Below, in pieces: positions 8,563-15,780 of a stretch of DNA of 37,059 nucleotides. Where the stretch lies: the IMG/VR virus record IMGVR_UViG_3300046007_002748, positions 1-37,059 of that record. The stretch is one strand, 5' to 3'. The notes under the pieces were generated by a model. The model searched no databases. It worked only from the letters and a program-made list of their open reading frames with translations, and was not told where the DNA came from. This stretch comes from a virus. The translations under genes and the position numbers were made by a program. Within the stretch, counting starts at the first letter, position 1; each line of letters begins with the position of its first letter.

Positions 8563-9120
8563 GTGAAAATAAACATTGGTGCCGGAACTAACAAAAAAAA
8601 CGATTATATTTCTATAGATTTTGACCGAGAAACAAATCCCGATTTTGTTTTAGACTTAGAAAAAGATAAACTACCATTCGATGACAATTCAGTAGAAGCC
8701 GTTATTGCACATCATGTTTTAGAACATATGGGAGAAGGATATTTTCATTGTCTAAAAGAATTATATCGAGTTTGTAAGCATGGGGCAATCATAGACATTA
8801 GAGTTCCTCATCCTAGACATGATACATATTTGGCAGACCCCACGCATCGTAGACCTATCACGCCGATGGGTTTGCAATTATTCAGCAAAAAAGCAAATAA
8901 ATTATATAAAGAACAGAATTTTGCATCATCTAGACTTGGTGATTTTTATAATGTAGATTTTGAAATCTTAAATTTTAATTATATTCCAGATGAGCAAAGT
9001 TTAATTACACTATCGAATTTATCTGAGAGTGAACTAGAAGAATATGCTAAACAACACAATAATATTATTCTTGAAATTAATATACAATTAATTGTGGTTA
9101 AAGATGAACAATATCAATGA
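8563..9120 (+). CDS. Class I SAM-dependent methyltransferase
   Basis: About 185 residues. I chose the GTG start at 8563 because GAGGAGAG (8550-8557) is well placed before it and the protein then begins MKINIGAGT, the methyltransferase motif I. A TTG start at 8548 would put the Shine-Dalgarno inside the gene. Motif I (NIGAGTNKKNDYISIDFD), an acidic DLEKDKLPFDDNSVEAVIA post-I/motif II stretch and HHVLEHMG (motif III region) are typical of type-11 SAM methyltransferases; PHPRHDTYLADPTHRRPIT follows. The substrate cannot be read, but the neighbours (glycosyltransferase, sulfotransferase) suggest a sugar or surface-glycan substrate. Its 3' end overlaps the next start by 17 bases, implying coupled translation. 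Confidence 0.75.
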   Translation: MKINIGAGTNKKNDYISIDFDRETNPDFVLDLEKDKLPFDDNSVEAVIAHHVLEHMGEGYFHCLKELYRVCKHGAIIDIRVPHPRHDTYLADPTHRRPITPMGLQLFSKKANKLYKEQNFASSRLGDFYNVDFEILNFNYIPDEQSLITLSNLSESELEEYAKQHNNIILEINIQLIVVKDEQYQ

Positions 9121-10465
9121 AATATTTTCACCATTACATTTAAAAACTACAATTTTAGATTTAATAGATGATGAAAAAAGAGAACTTGCATGGGAGCTAA
9201 TTGATCACTATTATTCTAAAGCATATGCACTGAAACATTTTGATGTGCTAGGATATGTCGCACACAAAGCAGATAAAAGAGATACATATCTAAAATGTGC
9301 TGAGGCAATATATTGTTTATGTGAAAATTCAGAACAATTATATATTGCGAGAGCAAATTTATACAAAGCATATAATTTAATGAATTATCCCGAAAAGGCG
9401 ATATTTTATATCGAAAAAAATCTTGAAATAACGCCAGATGATTTTGAAACCTTGTGTCATAAGGCATCGAATCTTTCTCTTATGGGAAAGAAAAAAGAAT
9501 CCGAAGAATTATTAGAATATGTAGAAAAATTATACCCCGAAAAAAAAGATAAGTTTGATTCTGGATTTTCTGGAAAATATTTGAGAGAAGGAAAAACTTC
9601 TAAAGGACTGCTTTCTTTTTTAGAGGCTGAAATTAAAGAACATTCTCTATTCGAAAAACAGTTGAAGATGAAAAAGTGGAATGGCGTAATAACTCCAGGA
9701 AAAATTTTATATGTTGATGCGTGCGGAGGCATAGGAGATCAAATAATAAACATAAGATTTTTTGAAAAAATTAAAAAATATGGAATGAGACCAATATTAG
9801 TTTCATCGGATACAAAGTTTTATCGTGATATAAATTCATTATTGGTGAGGCATGGTCACGAAATATTGACAGACAAAATTCTAATTGACAGAACACAAAA
9901 ATGGACGAGTATGATGACTCTTCCAGGATACTTAGGATTAAAGGAACATGAATTATGGAGTGGAACATACTTAACACCACTCAAAAATCCTAAAAATAAA
10001 ATTCCTGGAACCAAACCTAAAATAGGAATAAAATGTTCTGGTAATCCGTATTTTGCTCAAGATGAATATAGAAAAATTCCTATAGAAAAAATGCTAAAAA
10101 TATTACCAAAAGAGGCGGATATTTTTTATATTGATGAAAAACCGATAGATCATCCTGGCGTCATTGATTTATCGCATATGATAAACTCTTGGGAAGACAC
10201 GCTTGATATTATTGATCAAATGGATTGTATAGTTTCATCGTGTACAAGTTTGGTTCATGCTGCGGCCGCCATAGGAAAAACAACTTTTGTTGCAGTTCCA
10301 ATAGCAGAATATTATATTTGGACAACCACAAAAAAAGATGGATCGTCTCCATGGCACGGAAACAATCTCTTTGTGTCACGACAGACAAAGGTCAGAGATT
10401 GGGAAGAGCCACTTAACGTGATTGAAAATAAATTAAAAGATTTTTTAAGGATAAATTATGGATAA
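9104..10465 (+). CDS. TPR-containing glycosyltransferase (GT9/heptosyltransferase-like)
   Basis: 453 residues from the ATG at 9104; an in-frame TTG 12 bases upstream is less likely. Residues ~40-190 are helical with TPR-like repeats (YIARANLYKAYNLMNYPEKA; ETLCHKASNLSLMGKKKESE). Residues ~200-450 resemble GT-B glycosyltransferases of the heptosyltransferase type: VDACGGIGDQIINIRFF for an N-terminal nucleotide-fold loop and, near the C-terminus, DCIVSSCTSLVHAAAAIGK followed by a PWHGNNLFVSRQ stretch ending in DW. TPR plus such a domain is a known architecture in phages and bacteria. It would transfer a sugar from a nucleotide donor; acceptor and sugar are unknown. It overlaps the sulfotransferase start by 8 bases. 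Confidence 0.72.
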   Translation: MNNINEIFSPLHLKTTILDLIDDEKRELAWELIDHYYSKAYALKHFDVLGYVAHKADKRDTYLKCAEAIYCLCENSEQLYIARANLYKAYNLMNYPEKAIFYIEKNLEITPDDFETLCHKASNLSLMGKKKESEELLEYVEKLYPEKKDKFDSGFSGKYLREGKTSKGLLSFLEAEIKEHSLFEKQLKMKKWNGVITPGKILYVDACGGIGDQIINIRFFEKIKKYGMRPILVSSDTKFYRDINSLLVRHGHEILTDKILIDRTQKWTSMMTLPGYLGLKEHELWSGTYLTPLKNPKNKIPGTKPKIGIKCSGNPYFAQDEYRKIPIEKMLKILPKEADIFYIDEKPIDHPGVIDLSHMINSWEDTLDIIDQMDCIVSSCTSLVHAAAAIGKTTFVAVPIAEYYIWTTTKKDGSSPWHGNNLFVSRQTKVRDWEEPLNVIENKLKDFLRINYG

Positions 10466-11234
10466 AAAATTTCATTTCATAACTGGACTGCCTAGATCAG
10501 GATCCACTTTATTAAGTTCGATACTTAAACAAAATCCTAAATTTCATGCTTCGATAACAGACCCTCTAGCTAATTTATTTAAAGGTGTTATAGAAGTAAG
10601 TCAAGAAGGCCCTGGAATAAAATACGAAGTTCCAGAAAAAAGAAGATTTAATATTGCGAAGTCCATATTTGATGGCTATTATCAAGATGTCGATAAACCT
10701 GTAATTTTTAACACGAATCGAGCATGGACTATATTAACACCACAGATTGACGCTATTTTTCCTGAATCAAAACTTATTATTTGTGTGAGAGATATTGTCT
10801 GGATTTTAGATTCTTTTGAACTTGCTCACAGAAAAAATCCTTTAAGTATAAGCACGGTTACGGGAGGCCTTTCGGGCACAGTTTATTCTAGAGCAGATGG
10901 GCTAATGTTAGAAACTGGAGTTGTTGGATTTCCATACATAGGTGTAAAACAAGCAATAACTAGTTCAGAAAAACATAAATGTATCATTATAGAGTATGAT
11001 AATTTATGTAAAAATCCAGAATTAGTAGTAAAATCAATTTACAACTTCATAGATGAGCCATATTACAAACACGATTTCAATAATGTTGAGGCTTCGTGGG
11101 ATGAATATGATTCAGAAATAGGAATAAAACTTCATCATGTGAAAAAAAATGTTCAATACACAGAAAGAAAAACAATTCTTCCTCCCGACATTATTCAAAA
11201 ATATAAAAATATGGAAGTTTGGAGATTTCAATAA
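10458..11234 (+). CDS. PAPS-dependent sulfotransferase
   Basis: 258 residues. The N-terminal ITGLPRSGSTLLSSIL carries the 5'-phosphosulfate binding loop (PRSGST, residues 12-17). KLIICVRDIVWILDSFE (around 105-121) fits the 3'-phosphate binding motif with Arg111 and Ser119. Length is normal for a single-domain cytosolic-type sulfotransferase. The reaction is transfer of sulfate from 3'-phosphoadenosine-5'-phosphosulfate to a hydroxyl or amino group of a carbohydrate, protein or small molecule. The same operon encodes an APS-kinase-like protein that could supply PAPS and a glycosyltransferase that could supply an acceptor. It overlaps the glycosyltransferase end by 8 bases. Confidence 0.8.
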   Translation: MDKKFHFITGLPRSGSTLLSSILKQNPKFHASITDPLANLFKGVIEVSQEGPGIKYEVPEKRRFNIAKSIFDGYYQDVDKPVIFNTNRAWTILTPQIDAIFPESKLIICVRDIVWILDSFELAHRKNPLSISTVTGGLSGTVYSRADGLMLETGVVGFPYIGVKQAITSSEKHKCIIIEYDNLCKNPELVVKSIYNFIDEPYYKHDFNNVEASWDEYDSEIGIKLHHVKKNVQYTERKTILPPDIIQKYKNMEVWRFQ

Positions 11235-11251
11235 TTATAGGATTTGAGATT

Positions 11252-12202
11252 ATGAGTAGATCAATGGTTAAATTAATTCATGCTGATAATTTTTTTCCTG
11301 GAGACGAAGCAAACTCATTGAGAAAAATGGCCGAAAATTTTCAATTTGTTGAAACATGGCATGGAAAGGAAATGTTAAACTTTAATTTAATTTTTCCTGA
11401 CAGCGAGCAAATTTTTCACAAGGTATTGGGCGAAAGAGTTACTGTAGATACAAAACGATCTGGTGTAATTAGAAAACCTTTTCACAATTTAATTCATTTT
11501 GAAGAATTTGATTCTACAGAGGAATGGTGTTTCATGGTTGCTTTAGAGCCAACCACAGTAAATTTTTGGTATCATGTTGACGATACAAATAAAATGGGCG
11601 AGTTTGCAAAACCAAATGCAAAAAGTGCGCTAGAAGAAACAAATTTTAATTATCGAAATTTATTCGAATGGAAAATACACACTAATATTTTACTGGAAAC
11701 AAACCAATGTCTATTTTTCAGACCTTGGGTATTTCATTCTCTAGAAGAAGGCATGATACAATACTATCGACTACTTTCCGATAATAAATTCAGAATTTTA
11801 GTTATGGGATTACCAGAATCTTCTAAAAATAAAGTTTCTGAAAAATTGAACGATTTATTTCAAAGTTCTTCTATTTTAAATTCTATGAAAGAAAGGATTA
11901 GTAATAAGGATATTGATTTCAGCGTCGATGGTCAAATGCGACATTGTTATCGAATGTTAAACTTAGCAAGAAACTCTGAAACAGGAGTTACCATAATTAA
12001 TATGGTATGCCCCCTACCTAAAATGAGGCAAATATTAAATCCTGATATTATAGTTTGGGTTAGCGACAAAAAAGAATCTAAATATCCAGAACTGAATGAA
12101 ATTTATGTTCCTCCAGTTTATTATGATATAGAATGCACTGATGATAGTGATGAAAGTATTCAAAAAATAGTTAAAAGAATCTTTTCTAAAAGGATAACGT
12201 GA
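11252..12202 (+). CDS. Fusion: double-stranded beta-helix (2OG-oxygenase-like) domain plus degenerate APS-kinase-like domain
   Basis: 316 residues from the ATG at 11252; a TTG at 11219 is also open but overlaps the sulfotransferase. Residues 1-175 resemble the jelly-roll oxygenase/cupin type: IHFEEF, FMVALEPTTVNFWYH, then NILLETNQCLFFRPWVFHSL. An H-x-E in place of the usual H-x-D makes iron binding uncertain. Residues 180-312 align by eye with the first domain of the next gene: GLPESSKNK against GLPGAGKTY, DFSVDGQMRHCYRM against DFSREGRIRQSIRM, CPLPKMR against APLPEMR, and a PPVYYDIECT end. The P-loop has lost its two glycines and the NADEVR segment is missing, so kinase activity is unlikely. 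It probably arose by duplication and fusion. The next gene starts 2 bases downstream. Confidence 0.6.
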   Translation: MSRSMVKLIHADNFFPGDEANSLRKMAENFQFVETWHGKEMLNFNLIFPDSEQIFHKVLGERVTVDTKRSGVIRKPFHNLIHFEEFDSTEEWCFMVALEPTTVNFWYHVDDTNKMGEFAKPNAKSALEETNFNYRNLFEWKIHTNILLETNQCLFFRPWVFHSLEEGMIQYYRLLSDNKFRILVMGLPESSKNKVSEKLNDLFQSSSILNSMKERISNKDIDFSVDGQMRHCYRMLNLARNSETGVTIINMVCPLPKMRQILNPDIIVWVSDKKESKYPELNEIYVPPVYYDIECTDDSDESIQKIVKRIFSKRIT

Positions 12203-12203
12203 A

Positions 12204-13052
12204 ATGAAAAAAATCTTGATTATGGGTTTGCCAGGAGCGGGAAAAACATACTTTGCCGAAAGACTTAAAAAATTTCTTGAAGAAAACGGCACAATTCAAA
12301 ATCTATCTAGTATTAGACTTACTACGCTAGAAAGCGTACCTAGAAGTAATATTGTAAGTGTTCAGTGGTTCAATGCTGATGAAGTGAGAAAAAAATACAA
12401 TGATTGGGACTTCAGTAGAGAGGGTAGAATTCGACAAAGCATTCGCATGGCTGAGTTTGCGCTAACCTGTTCAGCCGACTATGTAATCTGCGATTTCGTT
12501 GCGCCATTACCAGAAATGCGACACAATTTCAAAGCAGATTGGACAATTTGGATTGATTCGATTGATGCGGGTAGATACGAAGATACCAATAAAGCTTTTG
12601 TTGCCCCCGACATTTATGATTTCAGAGTTACTGAACAGAATGCTGAGAAATGGGTTCCTTACGTCGGTGAAAGGATTCTAAAGAATCAAAGGCGTCCATC
12701 GTTTGATTGGAAAAAAGAAACTGTACAAATGCTTGGTCGCTGGCAGCCTTGGCATCCTGGACATCGTGCTTTGTTCGAACGTGCTTTATCTAAAACTGGA
12801 CAGGTGATTATTCAAATTCGAGACTGTCAAGGCTGGCAAGGAACAAACCCATTTGCCATAGAACAAGTCAAAAATTTCATTCGCAGAGACTTAGACCCTC
12901 TTTATCAAGGCCAATATGAAATTCAGGTCGTTCCTAATATTGTGAATATTACTTACGGTAGAGATGTCGGATATAAGATTGAGCAAGAAGTCTTTGATGA
13001 GTCTATTCACAGCATTTCTGCCACAAAAATAAGAAAGCAGATGGGAGTATAG
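12204..13052 (+). CDS. Adenylylsulfate (APS) kinase-like / nucleotidyltransferase bifunctional protein
   Basis: 282 residues in two domains. Residues 1 to ~165 are a P-loop kinase: Walker A GLPGAGKT (8-15), WFNADEVRKKY, DFSREGRIRQSIRMAEFA and DFVAPLPEMR, matching the order of APS-kinase motifs. Residues ~173-282 are a HxGH nucleotidyltransferase: GRWQPWHPGHRALFERAL (His184, His187) and a late ISATKIR motif (271-277) that closes the ATP site in this superfamily. APS kinase makes PAPS, the donor for the adjacent sulfotransferase. The second domain could act as ATP sulfurylase or as another adenylyl/cytidylyltransferase; its size and GRWQP motif look more like the NMN-adenylyltransferase type, so this remains open. 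End of the cassette; gene 13 follows after 49 bases. Confidence 0.7.
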   Translation: MKKILIMGLPGAGKTYFAERLKKFLEENGTIQNLSSIRLTTLESVPRSNIVSVQWFNADEVRKKYNDWDFSREGRIRQSIRMAEFALTCSADYVICDFVAPLPEMRHNFKADWTIWIDSIDAGRYEDTNKAFVAPDIYDFRVTEQNAEKWVPYVGERILKNQRRPSFDWKKETVQMLGRWQPWHPGHRALFERALSKTGQVIIQIRDCQGWQGTNPFAIEQVKNFIRRDLDPLYQGQYEIQVVPNIVNITYGRDVGYKIEQEVFDESIHSISATKIRKQMGV

Positions 13053-13054
13053 TT

Positions 13055-13099
13055 AGAATTTCCTCCAATTATAAATAGTATAAAAATGGAGGAAATTCT
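13055..13099 (+). promoter_or_regulatory. Inverted repeat enclosing the late promoter and masking the gene 13 RBS
   Basis: AGAATTTCCTCCA (13055-13067) and TGGAGGAAATTCT (13087-13099) are perfectly complementary over 13 bp with a 19-base loop. The right arm contains the gene 13 Shine-Dalgarno GGAGG (13088-13092), and the loop contains the late octamer TATAAATA. RNA reading through from upstream would fold and hide the ribosome binding site. RNA started at the late promoter (near 13083) would lack the left arm and be translatable. Confidence 0.8.
13070..13077 (+). promoter_or_regulatory. T4-type late promoter for gene 13
   Basis: Exact TATAAATA, the octamer recognised by the gene 55 late sigma factor in T4. 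It lies 24 bases before the gene 13 ATG, in the loop of a perfect inverted repeat. Confidence 0.8.
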
Positions 13100-13101
13100 C
13101 A

Positions 13102-13851
13102 ATGAGTTCATCAAGACCCGCAAACAGGGAAGAGTTTAAAGAATATTGCTTAAGACATTTGGGCGCACCTCTACTTGAAATCAATGTGGCAGATGAACAA
13201 GTAGACGATGCTGTAGATGAAGCTTTAGCGTATTATCAAGATTATCATTTCGATGGCACTCAAAAGGTATTCTTGGCTCACCAAGTTACTCAAACTGACA
13301 TAAACAATAGATATCTTTCTATATCTGAAGACATCATTGGCGTCATCAATATTTTTGACATTGGCAACAGTTATTCGACGAACAATCTTTTCAATCTGCG
13401 ATATCAGATTGCACTGAACGATTTGTTTGCGTTTAACTATGGGCCTTTTGCACCATACTATATGGCGCTGCAAAATGTTGCTTTGGCCGAAGAGATGTTT
13501 GTGGGCAAGCAGCCTCTGCGATTTAACAGACATACCGATAAACTCTATATTGATATGTCGTGGGGAGAAAAGATTGTTGTCGGAGAATACATCATCGTCG
13601 AAGCATATCAAATAGTAGACCCAGATACTTACAGTGATGTTTGGAATGATCGTTGGCTAAAGAGATATTGCACAGCATTAATTAAAAAACAGTGGGGAAC
13701 AAATCTTAAAAAGTTCGAAGGTATCGCAATGCCTGGTGGTGTGACATTCAACGGGCAAAAAATATATGATGAAGCAGACGAAGAATTGACCAAGCTTGAA
13801 GAAGAAATGATATCTTCATATTCATTACCCGTATCTGACATGGTGGGCTAA
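13102..13851 (+). CDS. 13: Neck protein gp13 (head completion)
   Basis: 249 residues, opening MSSSRPANREEFKEYCLRHL and continuing GAPLLEINVADEQVDDAVDE, the conserved start of gp13 in marine T4-like phages. gp13 joins gp14 to form the neck that closes the filled head at the portal and accepts the tail. The gene leads the 13-14-15-16-17 run, and gene 14 starts right after its stop codon. A late promoter lies immediately upstream and its ribosome binding site is inside an inverted repeat, so translation is likely restricted to late transcripts. Assignment rests on N-terminal motif, length and gene order. Confidence 0.88.
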   Translation: MSSSRPANREEFKEYCLRHLGAPLLEINVADEQVDDAVDEALAYYQDYHFDGTQKVFLAHQVTQTDINNRYLSISEDIIGVINIFDIGNSYSTNNLFNLRYQIALNDLFAFNYGPFAPYYMALQNVALAEEMFVGKQPLRFNRHTDKLYIDMSWGEKIVVGEYIIVEAYQIVDPDTYSDVWNDRWLKRYCTALIKKQWGTNLKKFEGIAMPGGVTFNGQKIYDEADEELTKLEEEMISSYSLPVSDMVG

Positions 13852-14664
13852 ATGGCCCGTAACGCATTCTTTAATCAATACACACAGATAAGACAAGAGC
13901 AAAATCTTGTCGAAGATTTAATTATAGAAGCCATAAAGATATATGGCGTAGAGGCATATTATCTACCAAGAACTCATGTTAATTTAGATAAACTGTATGG
14001 TGAAGATGCGTCAATGAAGTTTGATGATGCGATTCATTTAGAACTGTATATTAAAACATTTGATGGGTTCGTGGGCCAAGAAGATTTTCTTTCAAAGTTT
14101 GGTCTTCAAATCGACGAGTCGATTAATTTCGTAGTTGCACAAAAAAGATTTGATCAAGCACTCAAAACATCCATGTTAACAGAATATGGATATAATTTAA
14201 AACTTGAAGATGGTAATGAAATTTTAAACGAAGTAGCCTACGACTATGAATCAATCTTAAGACCAAGAGAAGGTGATTTGATTTGGCTGCCAATGGCAGG
14301 ATACATGTATGAAATAAAGTTTACTGAAAACATAGAAAACTTCTTTCAACTTGGTAAACTCTATACTCATGAGATTCGATGCGAACGTTATCGCTACTCA
14401 AATGAGAAAATTGATACTGATGTTCAAGAAATTGATAACATCGAAGAAATCTTTAGTCAATCTTCCGAATTTATTACCAAAGCACTACTGGAAGACGGCG
14501 ATCTATTACTGCTTCAAGATAGTACATATCTAATTGAAGAGGGTGTCCATATTGCAGAAAAAGACACTACGGCAGAGAATGAGTTCCTAATTGATGAACT
14601 TAATGAAAATGATGTTTTAGATTTTACAGAATACAATCCTTTTTCTGCGGTAAGGGAGTTTTAA
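13852..14664 (+). CDS. 14: Neck protein gp14
   Basis: 270 residues. Opens MARNAFFNQYTQIRQEQNLV and continues with VEAYYLPRTHVNLDKLYGED, characteristic of gp14 homologues in T4-like phages, including the LPR and hydrophobic/acidic pattern. gp14 works with gp13 in the neck at the head-tail joint. The ATG directly abuts the gene 13 stop codon, so translation is coupled. The acidic C-terminal ~60 residues are less conserved. Gene order 13-14-15 supports the call. Confidence 0.88.
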   Translation: MARNAFFNQYTQIRQEQNLVEDLIIEAIKIYGVEAYYLPRTHVNLDKLYGEDASMKFDDAIHLELYIKTFDGFVGQEDFLSKFGLQIDESINFVVAQKRFDQALKTSMLTEYGYNLKLEDGNEILNEVAYDYESILRPREGDLIWLPMAGYMYEIKFTENIENFFQLGKLYTHEIRCERYRYSNEKIDTDVQEIDNIEEIFSQSSEFITKALLEDGDLLLLQDSTYLIEEGVHIAEKDTTAENEFLIDELNENDVLDFTEYNPFSAVREF

Positions 14665-14665
14665 T

Positions 14666-15394
14666 ATGATGTTCGGTCACGATTTTTACAATGGAACAAT
14701 TAGACGATATGTTATTATGTTCGGTAACATATTCAATGAGATACAAGTCAAAAGATTTGACAATGCAGGAAACAAAATACAGACAATAAATGTTCCAATC
14801 GCCTACGGTCCAAAGCAAAGATTCATTACCAGAGTAACTGCCGATCCAACACTGAATAGAGCAACATCGATTACTCTACCAAGACTTGGATTTTCTATGG
14901 ACAGTATGAGTTACAATCCTATCAGAAAATTAAACTCTGGACATAGATTTGTAAAAGGCGTAAATACTGGTGGATTGGATTTTGCGAGAGCATATTCACC
15001 TGTGCCATACGACTTTAATTTCTCCTTAAATCTTTTCACTAAGAATGCTGAGGATGGTATACAAGTAATAGAACAAATTGTACCGTTCTTTACACCAGAC
15101 TTCACGGTTACGATGAAAGTTTTGCCAGAACTCAATATAAATTTAGATATACCGATTGAACTTTTGTCTGTTACATCAGATGATTCATATGAAGGATCGT
15201 TTGATGATCAAAGAGTATTGACATGGGACTTAGACTTTGTTGTAAAAGGATATTTGTTTGGTCCTGTCACCAAAAATAAATATATTAATAAAGCGACAAT
15301 ATCGTATTTTGAAGGTCTTGATGCAACTACACCCGATGCAATTCAAGTTTTTTCTGGAAACAGTGAATTTGAAATAGAAGAAACAACGACATGA
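14666..15394 (+). CDS. 15: Tail completion and sheath stabiliser gp15
   Basis: 242 residues. MMFGHDFYNGTIRRYVIMFG is the conserved start of gp15. Further motifs are PIAYGPKQRFITRV and ITLPRLGFSMDSMSYNPIRK. In T4, gp15 forms a ring at the head-proximal end of the tail that caps tube and sheath and binds the neck. The start follows gene 14 by one base, with GGGAG upstream. Its stop overlaps the gene 16 start in an ATGA. Confidence 0.88.
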   Translation: MMFGHDFYNGTIRRYVIMFGNIFNEIQVKRFDNAGNKIQTINVPIAYGPKQRFITRVTADPTLNRATSITLPRLGFSMDSMSYNPIRKLNSGHRFVKGVNTGGLDFARAYSPVPYDFNFSLNLFTKNAEDGIQVIEQIVPFFTPDFTVTMKVLPELNINLDIPIELLSVTSDDSYEGSFDDQRVLTWDLDFVVKGYLFGPVTKNKYINKATISYFEGLDATTPDAIQVFSGNSEFEIEETTT

Positions 15395-15780
15395 AAAAAA
15401 CAGTTGACGAAAAATTAAATACCGCGCTACAAATAGAGCCGACAGTTGAACTTTTGCCCGCAATAGAAGATAAAGAAGATGTGGCACAGGACGATTATGA
15501 GTATGCAAGAAACAATTTGCGAGGCCTAATAGAAAACGGCAAGCATGCAATAGAAAATATCATATTCTTAGCAAAAGAAGGTGAATCACCTAGAGCATAT
15601 GAGGTCGTTGGCCAACTTATTAAAACATTAGCAGAGACAAATAAAGATTTGTTAGACTTAGCGAAGAAATCAAAAGAACTTAAAGGCGAGGATAAATCTC
15701 AGCCTACGCAAGTAAACAATAATCTATTCGTTGGAAGCACAGCAGAATTGCAGAAGTTATTGAAAAACAATGGCGACTAA
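15391..15780 (+). CDS. 16: Small terminase subunit gp16
   Basis: 129 residues, acidic, largely helical. The central DDYEYARNNLRGLIENGKHA, AKEGESPRAYEVVGQLIKTL and LDLAKKSKEL segments match small terminase subunits of marine T4-like phages and predict the coiled-coil oligomerisation core. In T4, gp16 forms rings that recognise DNA and regulate gp17 during packaging. It overlaps gene 15 by 4 bases and gene 17 by 11 bases, which is strong positional support. Confidence 0.87.
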   Translation: MKKTVDEKLNTALQIEPTVELLPAIEDKEDVAQDDYEYARNNLRGLIENGKHAIENIIFLAKEGESPRAYEVVGQLIKTLAETNKDLLDLAKKSKELKGEDKSQPTQVNNNLFVGSTAELQKLLKNNGD

